The notes under the pieces were generated by a model. That model had not been told where the DNA came from and ran no database searches. It saw nothing but the letters and a program-made list of their open reading frames with translations. From an uncultured Clostridiaceae bacterium (GTDB taxonomy: Bacteria; Bacillota; Clostridia; Lachnospirales; Lachnospiraceae), in NCBI GenBank assembly GCA_949841235.1, contig CATKZA010000025.1, forward strand, positions 1 through 10,354: a DNA stretch of 10,354 nt, in the 5' to 3' direction. Shown here one piece after another: positions 1 to 5,449 of the stretch. The position numbers were made by a program, and so were the translations under genes. Every line of letters starts with the position of its first letter. Position 1 is the first letter of the stretch.

Positions 1-910
1 TATTTTCATCCAACCGGAAATCAACCCTTCCGTAGGTCTCCAATTTCAGTTCCCGGAACACATCCACCGCATAATTCTGCATCTTCTCCGCAATCTCCGG
101 GGAGAGTTCCGCAGGACAAACCTCTGTGGTCATCCCCGGCTGGTACTTATTCTCATAATTATAGAAATCCACCTTGGGAATAATCTCAATGATGGGCAGG
201 CTCTTTCCGTCTATCACCCCCACGGAAAACTCCCTCCCCCGGATGCACTTCTCCACCAGCAGCTCCTCCTCATAGCGAAAGCCCACCTCCAAGGCCTGGC
301 AAAATTCCTCGTCATTCTCCGCCATGCTCACGCCCACGCTGGAGCCACCGCAGCAGGGCTTTACCACGCAGGGATATCCCACCCTGCTGGTCTGCTCCTC
401 CGCGCCCAGCATAACGGAATACCCCTCCGGCGTAGGGATGCCACCATTCAGAAATACCTTCTTGGCCATCCCCTTATCCATGGCAACGGCACTGCCCAGA
501 TAGCCGGAGCCGGTATAACGGATGCCCAGCATGTCGAAGGTGGCCTGAATCTTCCCATTCTCTCCCTCGGCACCGTGAAGCCCCATATATACGATATCCG
601 CCCGCTTGCAAAGTTCCAGCACATTGGGTCCGAAAAAGCCATCGCACTTTCCTGTCCTGCGAGCCTTGACCTCCTCCAGATCCGGCTCCCTGGATCCTAT
701 TTTCCGCTCGTCGGCCAAAAGGGATTCCCTCTCCGCAAACACCGTATCAAAGTCAAGTTCCTCTTCCGTTCCCAGATAAACATCCACCAGAACCGCATGA
801 TGCCCTCTCTTCCTCAATGCATTGCACACCTGCGTGCCGCTAATCAAAGACACGTCCCTCTCGGTGCATAATCCTCCTGCCAAAACAACAATATTCATAA
901 TCGTACTCAT
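1..910 (-). CDS. ddl: D-alanine--D-alanine ligase, C-terminus cut off by window edge
   Basis: ATP-grasp ligase that joins two D-alanines in the cytoplasm to make the terminal dipeptide of the peptidoglycan precursor. The 303 codons visible are read directly from the complementary strand; about 50 more are expected beyond the left edge. Seen in order: the N-terminal AGGLCTERDVSLISG motif (residues 11-25, E17 matching the catalytic Glu of the GGxSxE motif), LHGAEGENG (111-119), the ATP-binding loop VKPCCGGSSVGV (183-194), EKCIRGRE (220-227), NYENKYQPG (251-259) and GRVDFRLD (294-301). The Lys-Tyr pair at 255-256 matches the omega-loop K215-Y216 of E. coli DdlB, which favours a D-Ala-D-Ala product over the D-lactate product of VanA-type enzymes. 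One oddity is Cys15 where GGxSxE enzymes usually carry Ser. The final NxxPG metal/ATP segment lies outside the window. The start at 910 is set by AGGAGG with 8 nt spacing; a second in-frame ATG at 898 has no such site. Confidence 0.95.
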   Translation of the reverse strand, partial: MSTIMNIVVLAGGLCTERDVSLISGTQVCNALRKRGHHAVLVDVYLGTEEELDFDTVFAERESLLADERKIGSREPDLEEVKARRTGKCDGFFGPNVLELCKRADIVYMGLHGAEGENGKIQATFDMLGIRYTGSGYLGSAVAMDKGMAKKVFLNGGIPTPEGYSVMLGAEEQTSRVGYPCVVKPCCGGSSVGVSMAENDEEFCQALEVGFRYEEELLVEKCIRGREFSVGVIDGKSLPIIEIIPKVDFYNYENKYQPGMTTEVCPAELSPEIAEKMQNYAVDVFRELKLETYGRVDFRLDEN

Positions 911-924
911 GCTGCGAGCCTCCT

Positions 925-999
925 TTATTTTTTCACTCTTTCAAACATGCCTGCATCGCAGGCACAAACAATCAGTGAGAAGAATGCCGTTTTTGGCAT
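925..999 (-). other. Candidate leader micro-ORF upstream of ddl (24 codons, ending MFERVKK)
   Basis: A short reading frame opens at 999 and ends at TAA 925-927, directly abutting the AGGAGG of ddl. Its last seven residues are MFERVKK (ATG at 948). A matching seven-codon frame, MIERVKK-stop, lies upstream of the NlpC/P60 gene at 7428-7451. The two copies differ mainly by synonymous changes (GTG/GTA, AAA/AAG twice, TAA/TGA), which hints at selection on the peptide or at a dispersed repeat that happens to be open. There is no good ribosome binding site for the ATG at 999 (GGAAG lies almost on top of it), so the translated part could begin elsewhere. It is within translational-coupling distance of ddl. 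Confidence 0.35.
948..964. repeat. Hairpin in the ddl leader, 7-bp stem
   Basis: TGCCTGC and GCAGGCA are perfect inverted arms around a three-base ATC loop. The hairpin lies just upstream of the MFERVKK codons. No T-run follows on either strand, so it is not an intrinsic terminator. Confidence 0.6.
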
Positions 1000-1004
1000 T
1001 CTTC
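979..1004. repeat. Hairpin in the ddl leader, 10-bp perfect stem
   Basis: GAAGAATGCC (979-988) and GGCATTCTTC (995-1004) pair perfectly around a six-base loop, GTTTTT on the plus strand and AAAAAC on the transcribed minus strand. It lies inside the long leader upstream of ddl. No U-tract follows the minus-strand stem, so it looks like an RNA structure or repeat rather than a terminator. Confidence 0.7.
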
Positions 1005-1006
1005 CG

Positions 1007-1067
1007 GTGTGTAACCTAGAAGTTCTTAGCCTGCGTTTTTTGCTGGCTTAGAACTTTCTTTACACAC
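1007..1067. repeat. Long imperfect inverted repeat (61 bp) with perfect 8-bp ends
   Basis: The outer arms GTGTGTAA (1007-1014) and TTACACAC (1060-1067) match perfectly. Inner arms AGAAGTTCTTAGCC (1018-1031) and GGCTTAGAACTTTCT (1045-1059) pair with one mismatch and one bulge, and two more GC pairs lie inside next to a T-rich loop. The whole could fold as one rod in the ddl leader. The perfect ends and palindromic body would also fit a very small MITE-like element. I see no clear target duplication around it. Confidence 0.6.
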
Positions 1068-1167
1068 TTTCCCTTATTTTTGCGCTGTTGCTATTCACGG
1101 TTACGCCCCACATAGTAAACCAAAACGCATTTTCCATGGGCAGCGCTTTCAGCGCCATGCAAATAAT

Positions 1168-1186
1168 GATTTCTATTGTAGAAATC
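1168..1186. promoter_or_regulatory. Perfect 8-bp inverted repeat at the shared ddl/HD-GYP promoter
   Basis: GATTTCTA (1168-1175) and TAGAAATC (1179-1186) flank a TTG loop. On the plus strand the right arm overlaps the predicted -35 of the HD-GYP gene. On the minus strand it falls a few bases after the predicted ddl transcription start, so it would form a hairpin near the 5' end of the ddl mRNA. It could be an operator, an RNA-stabilising hairpin, or both. Confidence 0.45.
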
Positions 1187-1204
1187 CTATTTTTCTATTA
1201 TACT
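1176..1204 (+). promoter_or_regulatory. Sigma-A-type promoter for the HD-GYP gene
   Basis: TTGTAG (1176-1181), a 17-base spacer and TATACT (1199-1204) match the housekeeping consensus at 4 of 6 and 5 of 6 positions. The predicted start near 1211 gives a leader of about 43 nt ahead of the coding start at 1254. The -10 overlaps the -10 of the divergent ddl promoter. Confidence 0.6.
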
Positions 1205-1226
1205 GATAAGAGTAGCAGTTTGTAAA
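1197..1226 (-). promoter_or_regulatory. Sigma-A-type promoter for ddl
   Basis: On the minus strand TTTACA (1226-1221), an 18-base spacer and a perfect TATAAT (1202-1197) form a strong housekeeping promoter. The predicted start near 1190 leaves an untranslated leader of about 280 nt before ddl, filled with inverted repeats. Its -10 shares six bases with the oppositely directed -10 of the HD-GYP promoter. Confidence 0.65.
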
Positions 1227-1253
1227 GTGCAATGTTGCCAGAGGTGAATGAAG

Positions 1254-2354
1254 ATGATCAAGCGATATTTTGTCAGGACGAGAGAATTGCAGGAGGGCAT
1301 GCGCATCGACCAATCCATCGTGGACAGGATGGACAGAACCCTCATTGCCAAATATACGATTTTAGACCAATATATGATAGACTCCCTGAAAAAGCTGAGG
1401 ATAAATGGCGTATACATCAGCGAGGGAGAGGAGGAGGCCACGGAGACCGATTACGACAAGCTCCCTGCCGTAGTAAAAAGCAATCTGGCCAAATACCGGG
1501 AGCCAGACCCGGCCAAAGTCCAACTGACAGACACGGTGAAAAAACGGGTGTCCTCCGCCATGCAATATTTGTACAACAATACGGAATCCGAAATCTTCAT
1601 GGACACCACCCACACCATCACCGGGGAACTTCTAAAAGCCATTGACAATAACGCTGCCCTGGCCGTGGATATCAGCGTGCTAAAGACCAGTGACGAATAC
1701 ACCTTCAAGCACAGCGTGGACGTAGCCACCGTCTCCATGATTATCGCCAAAAAACAAGGATTATCCAAGGAAGACATCCACAATATCGGCATCGCAGGAC
1801 TCCTGCACGATATCGGGAAATCTAAAATCCCCTTGGAAATCCTCAATAAGCCGGGAAGGCTGGATGACCAGGAATTTGCGGTAATGAAGCGCCATTCGGA
1901 GTTCGGATACGAAATCCTGAAAAATAAAGAAGGCATCTCCCCGCCCATCGCCCTGGCCGTCCTACAGCACCACGAGAAAATGAATGGCAAAGGATACCCC
2001 TTCGGCTACGCCGCAGACAAAATCATCCCCTACGCCAAAATCCTCTCCGTGGCGGACGTATATGATGCCCTGGTAACAGAACGCCCTTATAAAAAGCCAT
2101 TTACCCAGAGAAATGCCATCGAGCTGATCATGTCCATGACAGAAGAGCTGGACTTGCCCTCCATGCGCAGCTTTCTGGACAGCGTCATCCTCTATCCCGT
2201 GGATTCCACCGTGCAGCTTAGCACCGGGGAGGATGCCCGGGTGGTAAAGAACAATGCCAATTCCGTACTGCGCCCCACGGTGGTGGGACTAGAGACAGGG
2301 AAAGTCTACGACCTGACCAACGATTTCGACTGCGCCAATATTATTATCCAGTAA
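1254..2354 (+). CDS. HD-GYP domain protein, probable cyclic-di-GMP phosphodiesterase
   Basis: Predicted to hydrolyse the second messenger cyclic-di-GMP using a metal centre. The 366 residues split into an N-terminal segment of about 140 residues with no recognised sensor domain and no membrane span, then the HD-GYP core. Visible ligands and motifs: H153, the HD pair H185-D186 followed by IGK, H214 (HSEFGYEI), HHEKMNGKGYPFG at 239-251 with the signature GYP at 247-249, and D268 in VADVYDAL. These match the usual HD-GYP metal set, so an active enzyme is expected. The C-terminal 70 residues lack obvious motifs. An upstream ATG at 1248 directly abuts GAGGTGA (1241-1247); the ATG at 1254 sits 6 nt after it and is the better start. 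Convergent with the ferritin-like gene; no clear terminator is seen in the 84 bp between them. Confidence 0.9.
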   Translation: MIKRYFVRTRELQEGMRIDQSIVDRMDRTLIAKYTILDQYMIDSLKKLRINGVYISEGEEEATETDYDKLPAVVKSNLAKYREPDPAKVQLTDTVKKRVSSAMQYLYNNTESEIFMDTTHTITGELLKAIDNNAALAVDISVLKTSDEYTFKHSVDVATVSMIIAKKQGLSKEDIHNIGIAGLLHDIGKSKIPLEILNKPGRLDDQEFAVMKRHSEFGYEILKNKEGISPPIALAVLQHHEKMNGKGYPFGYAADKIIPYAKILSVADVYDALVTERPYKKPFTQRNAIELIMSMTEELDLPSMRSFLDSVILYPVDSTVQLSTGEDARVVKNNANSVLRPTVVGLETGKVYDLTNDFDCANIIIQ

Positions 2355-2438
2355 GGCATCCAAAAAAGCGCAAGCCCCCTCATGCCAATTCCTCCATATA
2401 CATACCTCACCTACATCCCACGGATTCCATGAAAGCGA

Positions 2439-2978
2439 TTACATCTCTTTCATCAGTGTTTGCAGCATCATGATATGATACTCCTCATCCTTGATAATTC
2501 TTGCCAGTACGGCGTTCACATGGGGATCTTTTATCATCCTCATATGCATCCTGTACTGGCGGATGGCATCTCTCTCCGACTCCACGCCGGCCACCAGCAT
2601 CCTCTCCGGATTTTCCGGCAGGGTCAAGTATTCCGGCGTCCACATCTTCGATTCTCCGTGGCAGTTCCTGGCCGAATAATCAACGTTCCCTCCCAGAAGA
2701 ATAATCAGCTCCCCCAGTTTCTGCAAATGAATCATCTCCGCCATAGCGATTCCCAAAATAGTCTTTGCCATCTCGCATTTTTCACAAGACAGGCGGTTCT
2801 CACTGTTGATATACTGGGTAATGGCAGACATCTCAGACACAGCGCCACAGTAATCCACGCTGAGGAGATTGGCATAGGCAGGATTCTTCTCCCTCACCTG
2901 TAGGGGAGGATAGGGCAGATCCATCATGATGGGGGCAACATTCATAAAGTTGCAGTCATTTGTTTTTTTCTCTTCCAT
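2439..2978 (-). CDS. Ferritin-like (rubrerythrin-type) di-metal carboxylate protein
   Basis: A 179-residue cytoplasmic protein with the pattern of a four-helix ferritin-like fold. Two pseudo-symmetric halves are visible: E49 in EMSAITQY with E81-x-x-H84, and E135 in ERDAIRQY with E165-x-x-H168. Four Glu and two His in this order are the ligand set of a di-iron or di-manganese centre as in rubrerythrin and related proteins, so a role in peroxide or metal handling is likely. There is no C-terminal rubredoxin CxxC domain, so it is not a classical rubrerythrin and its electron donor is unknown. Five cysteines are scattered, including CEKC at 65-68. The start at 2978 is supported by AGGAG 9 nt upstream. 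It lies after the terminator of the unknown pair, so it probably has its own promoter. Confidence 0.75.
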   Translation of the reverse strand: MEEKKTNDCNFMNVAPIMMDLPYPPLQVREKNPAYANLLSVDYCGAVSEMSAITQYINSENRLSCEKCEMAKTILGIAMAEMIHLQKLGELIILLGGNVDYSARNCHGESKMWTPEYLTLPENPERMLVAGVESERDAIRQYRMHMRMIKDPHVNAVLARIIKDEEYHIMMLQTLMKEM

Positions 2979-3000
2979 AAATAAAGGCTCCTGAAATCGA

Positions 3001-3017
3001 TTACTATAATATATTAT
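3001..3017 (-). promoter_or_regulatory. AT-rich 12-bp palindrome upstream of the ferritin-like gene
   Basis: ATAATATATTAT (3006-3017) is a perfect palindrome about 28 bp upstream of the start codon, inside an AT-rich stretch with possible -10 hexamers (TATAGT, TATTAT) on the minus strand. No convincing -35 is seen. The half-sites ATAAT and ATTAT match those of PerR boxes but with two central bases instead of one, so assignment to PerR is speculative. A ferritin-like gene would be a sensible target. Confidence 0.35.
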
Positions 3018-3025
3018 CAGGAAGC

Positions 3026-3057
3026 AAAAAAGTGCCCGCCCGTGGGGCGAAGCACTC
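3026..3057 (-). terminator. Intrinsic terminator after the unknown gene pair
   Basis: On the minus strand AGTGC (3056-3052) pairs with GCACT (3035-3031), with CGCCC pairing GGGCG inside, followed by TTTTTT (3031-3026). It begins about 30 bp after the stop codon at 3086. It separates the two unknown genes from the ferritin-like gene further along the same strand. Confidence 0.8.
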
Positions 3058-3085
3058 TTTCCATAAATTCAGATTCTCGCTTACA

Positions 3086-3994
3086 TCAATAAATTCCTGA
3101 ATATGAATGGTATCCTTTCTCTATAAGCAACCTGTCTGCCAAAGACTGGTTGGAGGGATTATAATTTTCAAACGCATTTTTCAAGAAATCATTCCTATCC
3201 CGCTGAAAAAAGCCAGATAACTGCGAAAACCGGTTCATGTTATTTACATCAGCATCCTTGCCAAACAGAAGCATCAATAACGGGTAACAATCATGCTTAT
3301 ACTGCTTTTCCGTTAGCTGTCCATTTTGGTACATGTTTGTAAATGCATCATATTCTCTTTTTGCCCTGCCAATATTGACAGCGGCATCATATAACTCCCT
3401 GTCATACAGCGTTAAATCATGCAGTTTACCAAGGTCTAATTCTGATAACTGCGTACCGCTTGCAATCGCATCAGCAGTATCCTGGAGGGTTGTGCCATCG
3501 GAATACCAGGTTTTTCTTGCACCTGTAATCTTCCCATTTTCCACCCGGTATACATACATCCTATCTTCGGAATAGAGTGTACTGCTCCAGTCATATAGCG
3601 GCGTGGCTTTAGAATGCAATAAAGCATCATAGGCATTTGTCATATTCCAACCCATAGATTCTGATTCGTCTAAAGTAATGGCTCCCGTTTCTACTGCTAT
3701 TTGAATCAGTTCATACTGGGAAATACGATTTCCCTGATAATATGTGTAACATGATTCCCAGCTCTTATACCGCTCAGGAATTATGCAGGATTTCTCATTC
3801 CCAAGCGAAGAAGCCTCATCTCCCGATATGACGCCGCTAGAAGTATATGTAGCATAATATATATCTTCCTTAGAATGGACATAGCCATCCTGTAATTTCA
3901 AACGATCAGAAACATGATTTTCTTGTCTGTTATTATCTGCCATTGCAGAATAAACATCTTCATTGTGTGAAACACCTATCCCTTTAACAACCAT
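3086..3994 (-). CDS. Protein of unknown function, second gene of AT-rich island
   Basis: I do not recognise this family. The product is 302 residues, soluble-looking, with no signal peptide, membrane segment or enzymatic motif I can name. It begins with a polar, charged stretch (about residues 1-60). A Tyr/Ser/Trp-rich middle follows (about 75-170, with SWESCYTYYQG and ARKTWYSDGTTLQD), then a Leu/Asp-rich segment that looks helical, ending in a tail rich in Asn and Tyr. Three cysteines occur with no pairing pattern. The start at 3994 has a strong AGAAGGAGA site 5 nt upstream. It lies 73 bp after the other unknown gene on the same strand and ahead of a clear terminator, so the two are probably one operon. 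Its DNA is markedly more AT-rich than lon or the HD-GYP gene. Confidence 0.8.
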   Translation of the reverse strand: MVVKGIGVSHNEDVYSAMADNNRQENHVSDRLKLQDGYVHSKEDIYYATYTSSGVISGDEASSLGNEKSCIIPERYKSWESCYTYYQGNRISQYELIQIAVETGAITLDESESMGWNMTNAYDALLHSKATPLYDWSSTLYSEDRMYVYRVENGKITGARKTWYSDGTTLQDTADAIASGTQLSELDLGKLHDLTLYDRELYDAAVNIGRAKREYDAFTNMYQNGQLTEKQYKHDCYPLLMLLFGKDADVNNMNRFSQLSGFFQRDRNDFLKNAFENYNPSNQSLADRLLIEKGYHSYSGIY

Positions 3995-4017
3995 AAGAAT
4001 CTCCTTCTTCTAAAACA

Positions 4018-4071
4018 CTATCCTATCCACATTGCATTCCCGCCATCTTTCATATGAAAATTGCCTTTCAT
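4018..4071 (-). other. Possible 17-codon micro-ORF between the two unknown genes
   Basis: An ATG at 4071 overlaps the TGA stop of the upstream gene as ATGA and opens 17 codons (MKGNFHMKDGG and so on) to a TAG at 4018-4020, shortly before the ribosome binding site of the downstream gene. It may only be a device for translational coupling across the 73-bp gap, or chance; a frame this short is not significant alone. Confidence 0.2.
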
Positions 4072-5072
4072 AATTCATAATTTACTCCATCGCTATTGAT
4101 ACCGGAAATCATTGCTTTCATATTTGAAACCTGCCTTGCAAAAGCATTTGTATCATCCTTCAGCATATCATCCGTTGTCTTTCCAAAGCCAACGGCCCGA
4201 TAAGCCGCGCGCATCATGTCTTTGTATCGATTGAATGTTTCTTCCATCCTGTCAATATCCATAATATCTGTATTCGCAAAGAGGCTGCGGATGCTTTCAG
4301 CCAATTCCTTATTTGACGCACAATATATAAGGCCTCCTGTTCTGCCATCCACAGAATGATTATCCGATACCGCCTTAGAACCAGAACCTTGTCTGTGACT
4401 ATCAAATTTAGCCAGTTCGGCATTCAGTTCATCCCGCATCCACTGAGGGATAGATTGTCGAACTCCATAGTAGGTATTCAGTTCTCCGGTATCCCCTACT
4501 CCCTCCGTGCCATCAATATAGCATTCTGAATTTATCCAGCTTTCTTCCTTATCCAGTAAATTAGAAATATAACCGGACAGGGATTGATTTACCACTTGAG
4601 CCTGTTCTCCTGTAAGGTTTTCTGCCGCATATTTAGCAACTGAATTTTCTGCCATCCCCATTTGCGCATAGTCCTTGTAATCATAATATAGTTTCCCCCC
4701 TGATAATGGTGAAACCGCATTTTGGACGACAGTCCTGACAGCATCGATTTCTTCAGAACTAAATGCTACTCCGTCAATTACATAAGACTTATCGCTGCTT
4801 GTTTTTAACAGGTAATTGTTGTAGAATATTTCACTATTCCTTGTCACTATCCTTTTAGGGGTATCCGCCGCATTTGAGCCAGCCTGTACCCCCTTAATGG
4901 GATGATTTCCATTCTTGTTACTCATTGCGCTAGAAGATGAATTAGCGGCAATCTTGCTGTTCCCTGCCTTAGAGCGCAAAGTATTTGAAGACAAACCTGA
5001 ATGCCTATTTAGAGACGTTCCCTCCAACGACTTTGCGTAATCCATAAACGAATTGTTTAGAAACATTGTCAT
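4068..5072 (-). CDS. Protein of unknown function, first gene of AT-rich island
   Basis: I do not recognise this family with confidence. The product is 334 residues with no Sec signal peptide or membrane helix. Residues 1 to about 75 are Ser/Asn/Gly/Lys-rich and probably disordered. Residues about 78-175 look mostly helical, with YDYKDYAQMGMAENSVAKYA and a Gln/Glu-rich helix after it. The C-terminal third is acidic-helical (MEETFNRYKDMMRAAYRAVG). There are only two cysteines. The start at 5072 lies 7 nt after GGGAGGG; a second ATG at 5066 is less well placed. Upstream is a sigma-28-like promoter, so expression with the motility regulon is likely. A flagellum-associated or flagellum-exported protein would fit the disordered N-terminus, but this is only inference. 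DNA composition is AT-rich, like its partner gene. Confidence 0.8.
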   Translation of the reverse strand: MTMFLNNSFMDYAKSLEGTSLNRHSGLSSNTLRSKAGNSKIAANSSSSAMSNKNGNHPIKGVQAGSNAADTPKRIVTRNSEIFYNNYLLKTSSDKSYVIDGVAFSSEEIDAVRTVVQNAVSPLSGGKLYYDYKDYAQMGMAENSVAKYAAENLTGEQAQVVNQSLSGYISNLLDKEESWINSECYIDGTEGVGDTGELNTYYGVRQSIPQWMRDELNAELAKFDSHRQGSGSKAVSDNHSVDGRTGGLIYCASNKELAESIRSLFANTDIMDIDRMEETFNRYKDMMRAAYRAVGFGKTTDDMLKDDTNAFARQVSNMKAMISGINSDGVNYEL

Positions 5073-5085
5073 ATCGTATCCCTCC

Positions 5086-5169
5086 CTATTTCCTAATATT
5101 TACTCTTATTTTATCATATTTATTGCCATGGTTTCTGGCATAGCCAAGTTGCGGAGCAACTTGCATCAT
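5086..5169 (-). other. Possible leader micro-ORF (27 codons) before the unknown pair
   Basis: A frame starting with two ATGs (5169, 5166) runs to TAG 5086-5088, which overlaps the GGGAGGG ribosome binding site of the gene at 5072. Its C-terminus, KIRVNIRK, is basic, as is the end of the ddl and NlpC/P60 leader frames. An open frame of 27 codons is not unlikely by chance, and no ribosome binding site precedes it. Confidence 0.2.
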
Positions 5170-5197
5170 AAATGCGTCAGCATTTATTTTATCATAT
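5106..5197. repeat. 14-bp direct repeat with 78-bp period flanking a hairpin-rich insert
   Basis: TTATTTTATCATAT occurs at 5106-5119 and again at 5184-5197. The right copy overlaps the predicted sigma-28 -10 box. The 64 bp between contain hairpins. Deleting one repeat plus the interval would place the promoter close to the ribosome binding site, so the segment looks like an insertion or duplication into a once short leader. Confidence 0.6.
5145..5187. repeat. Two tandem hairpins in the leader of the unknown pair
   Basis: CAAGTTGC/GCAACTTG (5145-5152 and 5156-5163) and ATAAATGC/GCATTTAT (5168-5175 and 5180-5187) are perfect 8-bp stems with 3- and 4-base loops. The second would lie at the very 5' end of the mRNA if transcription starts 6-7 bases after the -10 box. 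A weaker TGGC/GCCA stem (5136-5146) adjoins them. Confidence 0.6.
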
Positions 5198-5221
5198 CGG
5201 CACTTTTTCGTGTTATGCTTA
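5194..5221 (-). promoter_or_regulatory. Sigma-28 (SigD/FliA)-type promoter for the unknown pair
   Basis: On the minus strand TAAG (5221-5218), 16 bases, then GCCGATAT (5201-5194). The Firmicutes motility sigma factor recognises TAAA, 14-16 bases, GCCGATAT. Here the -10 is perfect and the -35 is 3 of 4. I found no competing sigma-A promoter for this gene. It implies co-expression with flagellar and chemotaxis genes. Confidence 0.6.
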
Positions 5222-5260
5222 GTCCGAATTGACATCTATCATTTGACTTGCAGGGAATGC

Positions 5261-5307
5261 CATCGTCCTGACTGTGGGCTGGAAGCAGTCCGCCAGTCAG
5301 GACGATG
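5261..5307 (+). repeat. 47-bp hairpin with 14-bp perfect stem
   Basis: CATCGTCCTGACTG (5261-5274) and CAGTCAGGACGATG (5294-5307) pair perfectly. Inside, GGGCTG (5276-5281) and CAGTCC (5286-5291) close a GAAG loop with one G-U pair on the plus strand; on the minus strand that pair becomes an A-C mismatch. RNA of the plus strand would therefore fold slightly better. No U-tract follows in either direction. It could be an RNA element, a protein-binding site or a mobile-element relic. Confidence 0.65.
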
Positions 5308-5330
5308 TAAAATGATCACAGAAGCACAGA

Positions 5331-5381
5331 AAGAGGGCCGGGCATCCACTGACCAACGTCAGCCAACGCCGCAACCCTCTT
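5331..5381. repeat. Long-range inverted repeat with internal hairpin
   Basis: AAGAGGG (5331-5337) and CCCTCTT (5375-5381) are perfect arms. CTGAC/GTCAG (5349-5353 and 5358-5362) form a small hairpin within the loop. This may be a degenerate transcription stop for the NlpC/P60 gene, but it lacks a proper T-run. Confidence 0.4.
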
Positions 5382-5430
5382 CATATTGAATCCATTCTAT
5401 TATTTCAGCTGCCAGATTAGCGTCATATGG

Positions 5431-5449
5431 TCGGCGGCAGCCCCGCCGA
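5431..5449. repeat. GC-rich hairpin just after the NlpC/P60 gene
   Basis: TCGGCGG and CCGCCGA pair perfectly around a five-base loop, 25 bp beyond the stop codon at 5475-5477. Position and GC-rich stem suggest an mRNA 3' end or processing signal, but no T-run follows on the minus strand. Confidence 0.5.

Noticed and set aside
2355..2438. Possible terminator between the convergent HD-GYP and ferritin-like genes (GGCAT/ATGCC arms with a T6 run, and ATGAAAG/CTTTCAT)
   Set aside because: The arms are short with long loops and the T-run is not next to a stable stem, so no terminator is called.
3020..3067. Minus-strand MERVLRPTGG frame resembling the ERVKK micro-ORFs
   Set aside because: The shared GAAAGAGTG is part of the stem of the intrinsic terminator; the peptide does not continue as VKK-stop.
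5206..5385. Plus-strand open frame with a zinc-finger-like stretch (TCRECHRPDCG) and a TGA near 5388
   Set aside because: No in-frame ATG or ribosome binding site ahead of the Cys/His stretch, and the coding impression comes partly from the inverted repeat at 5261-5307. It could be a gene relic but cannot be supported.
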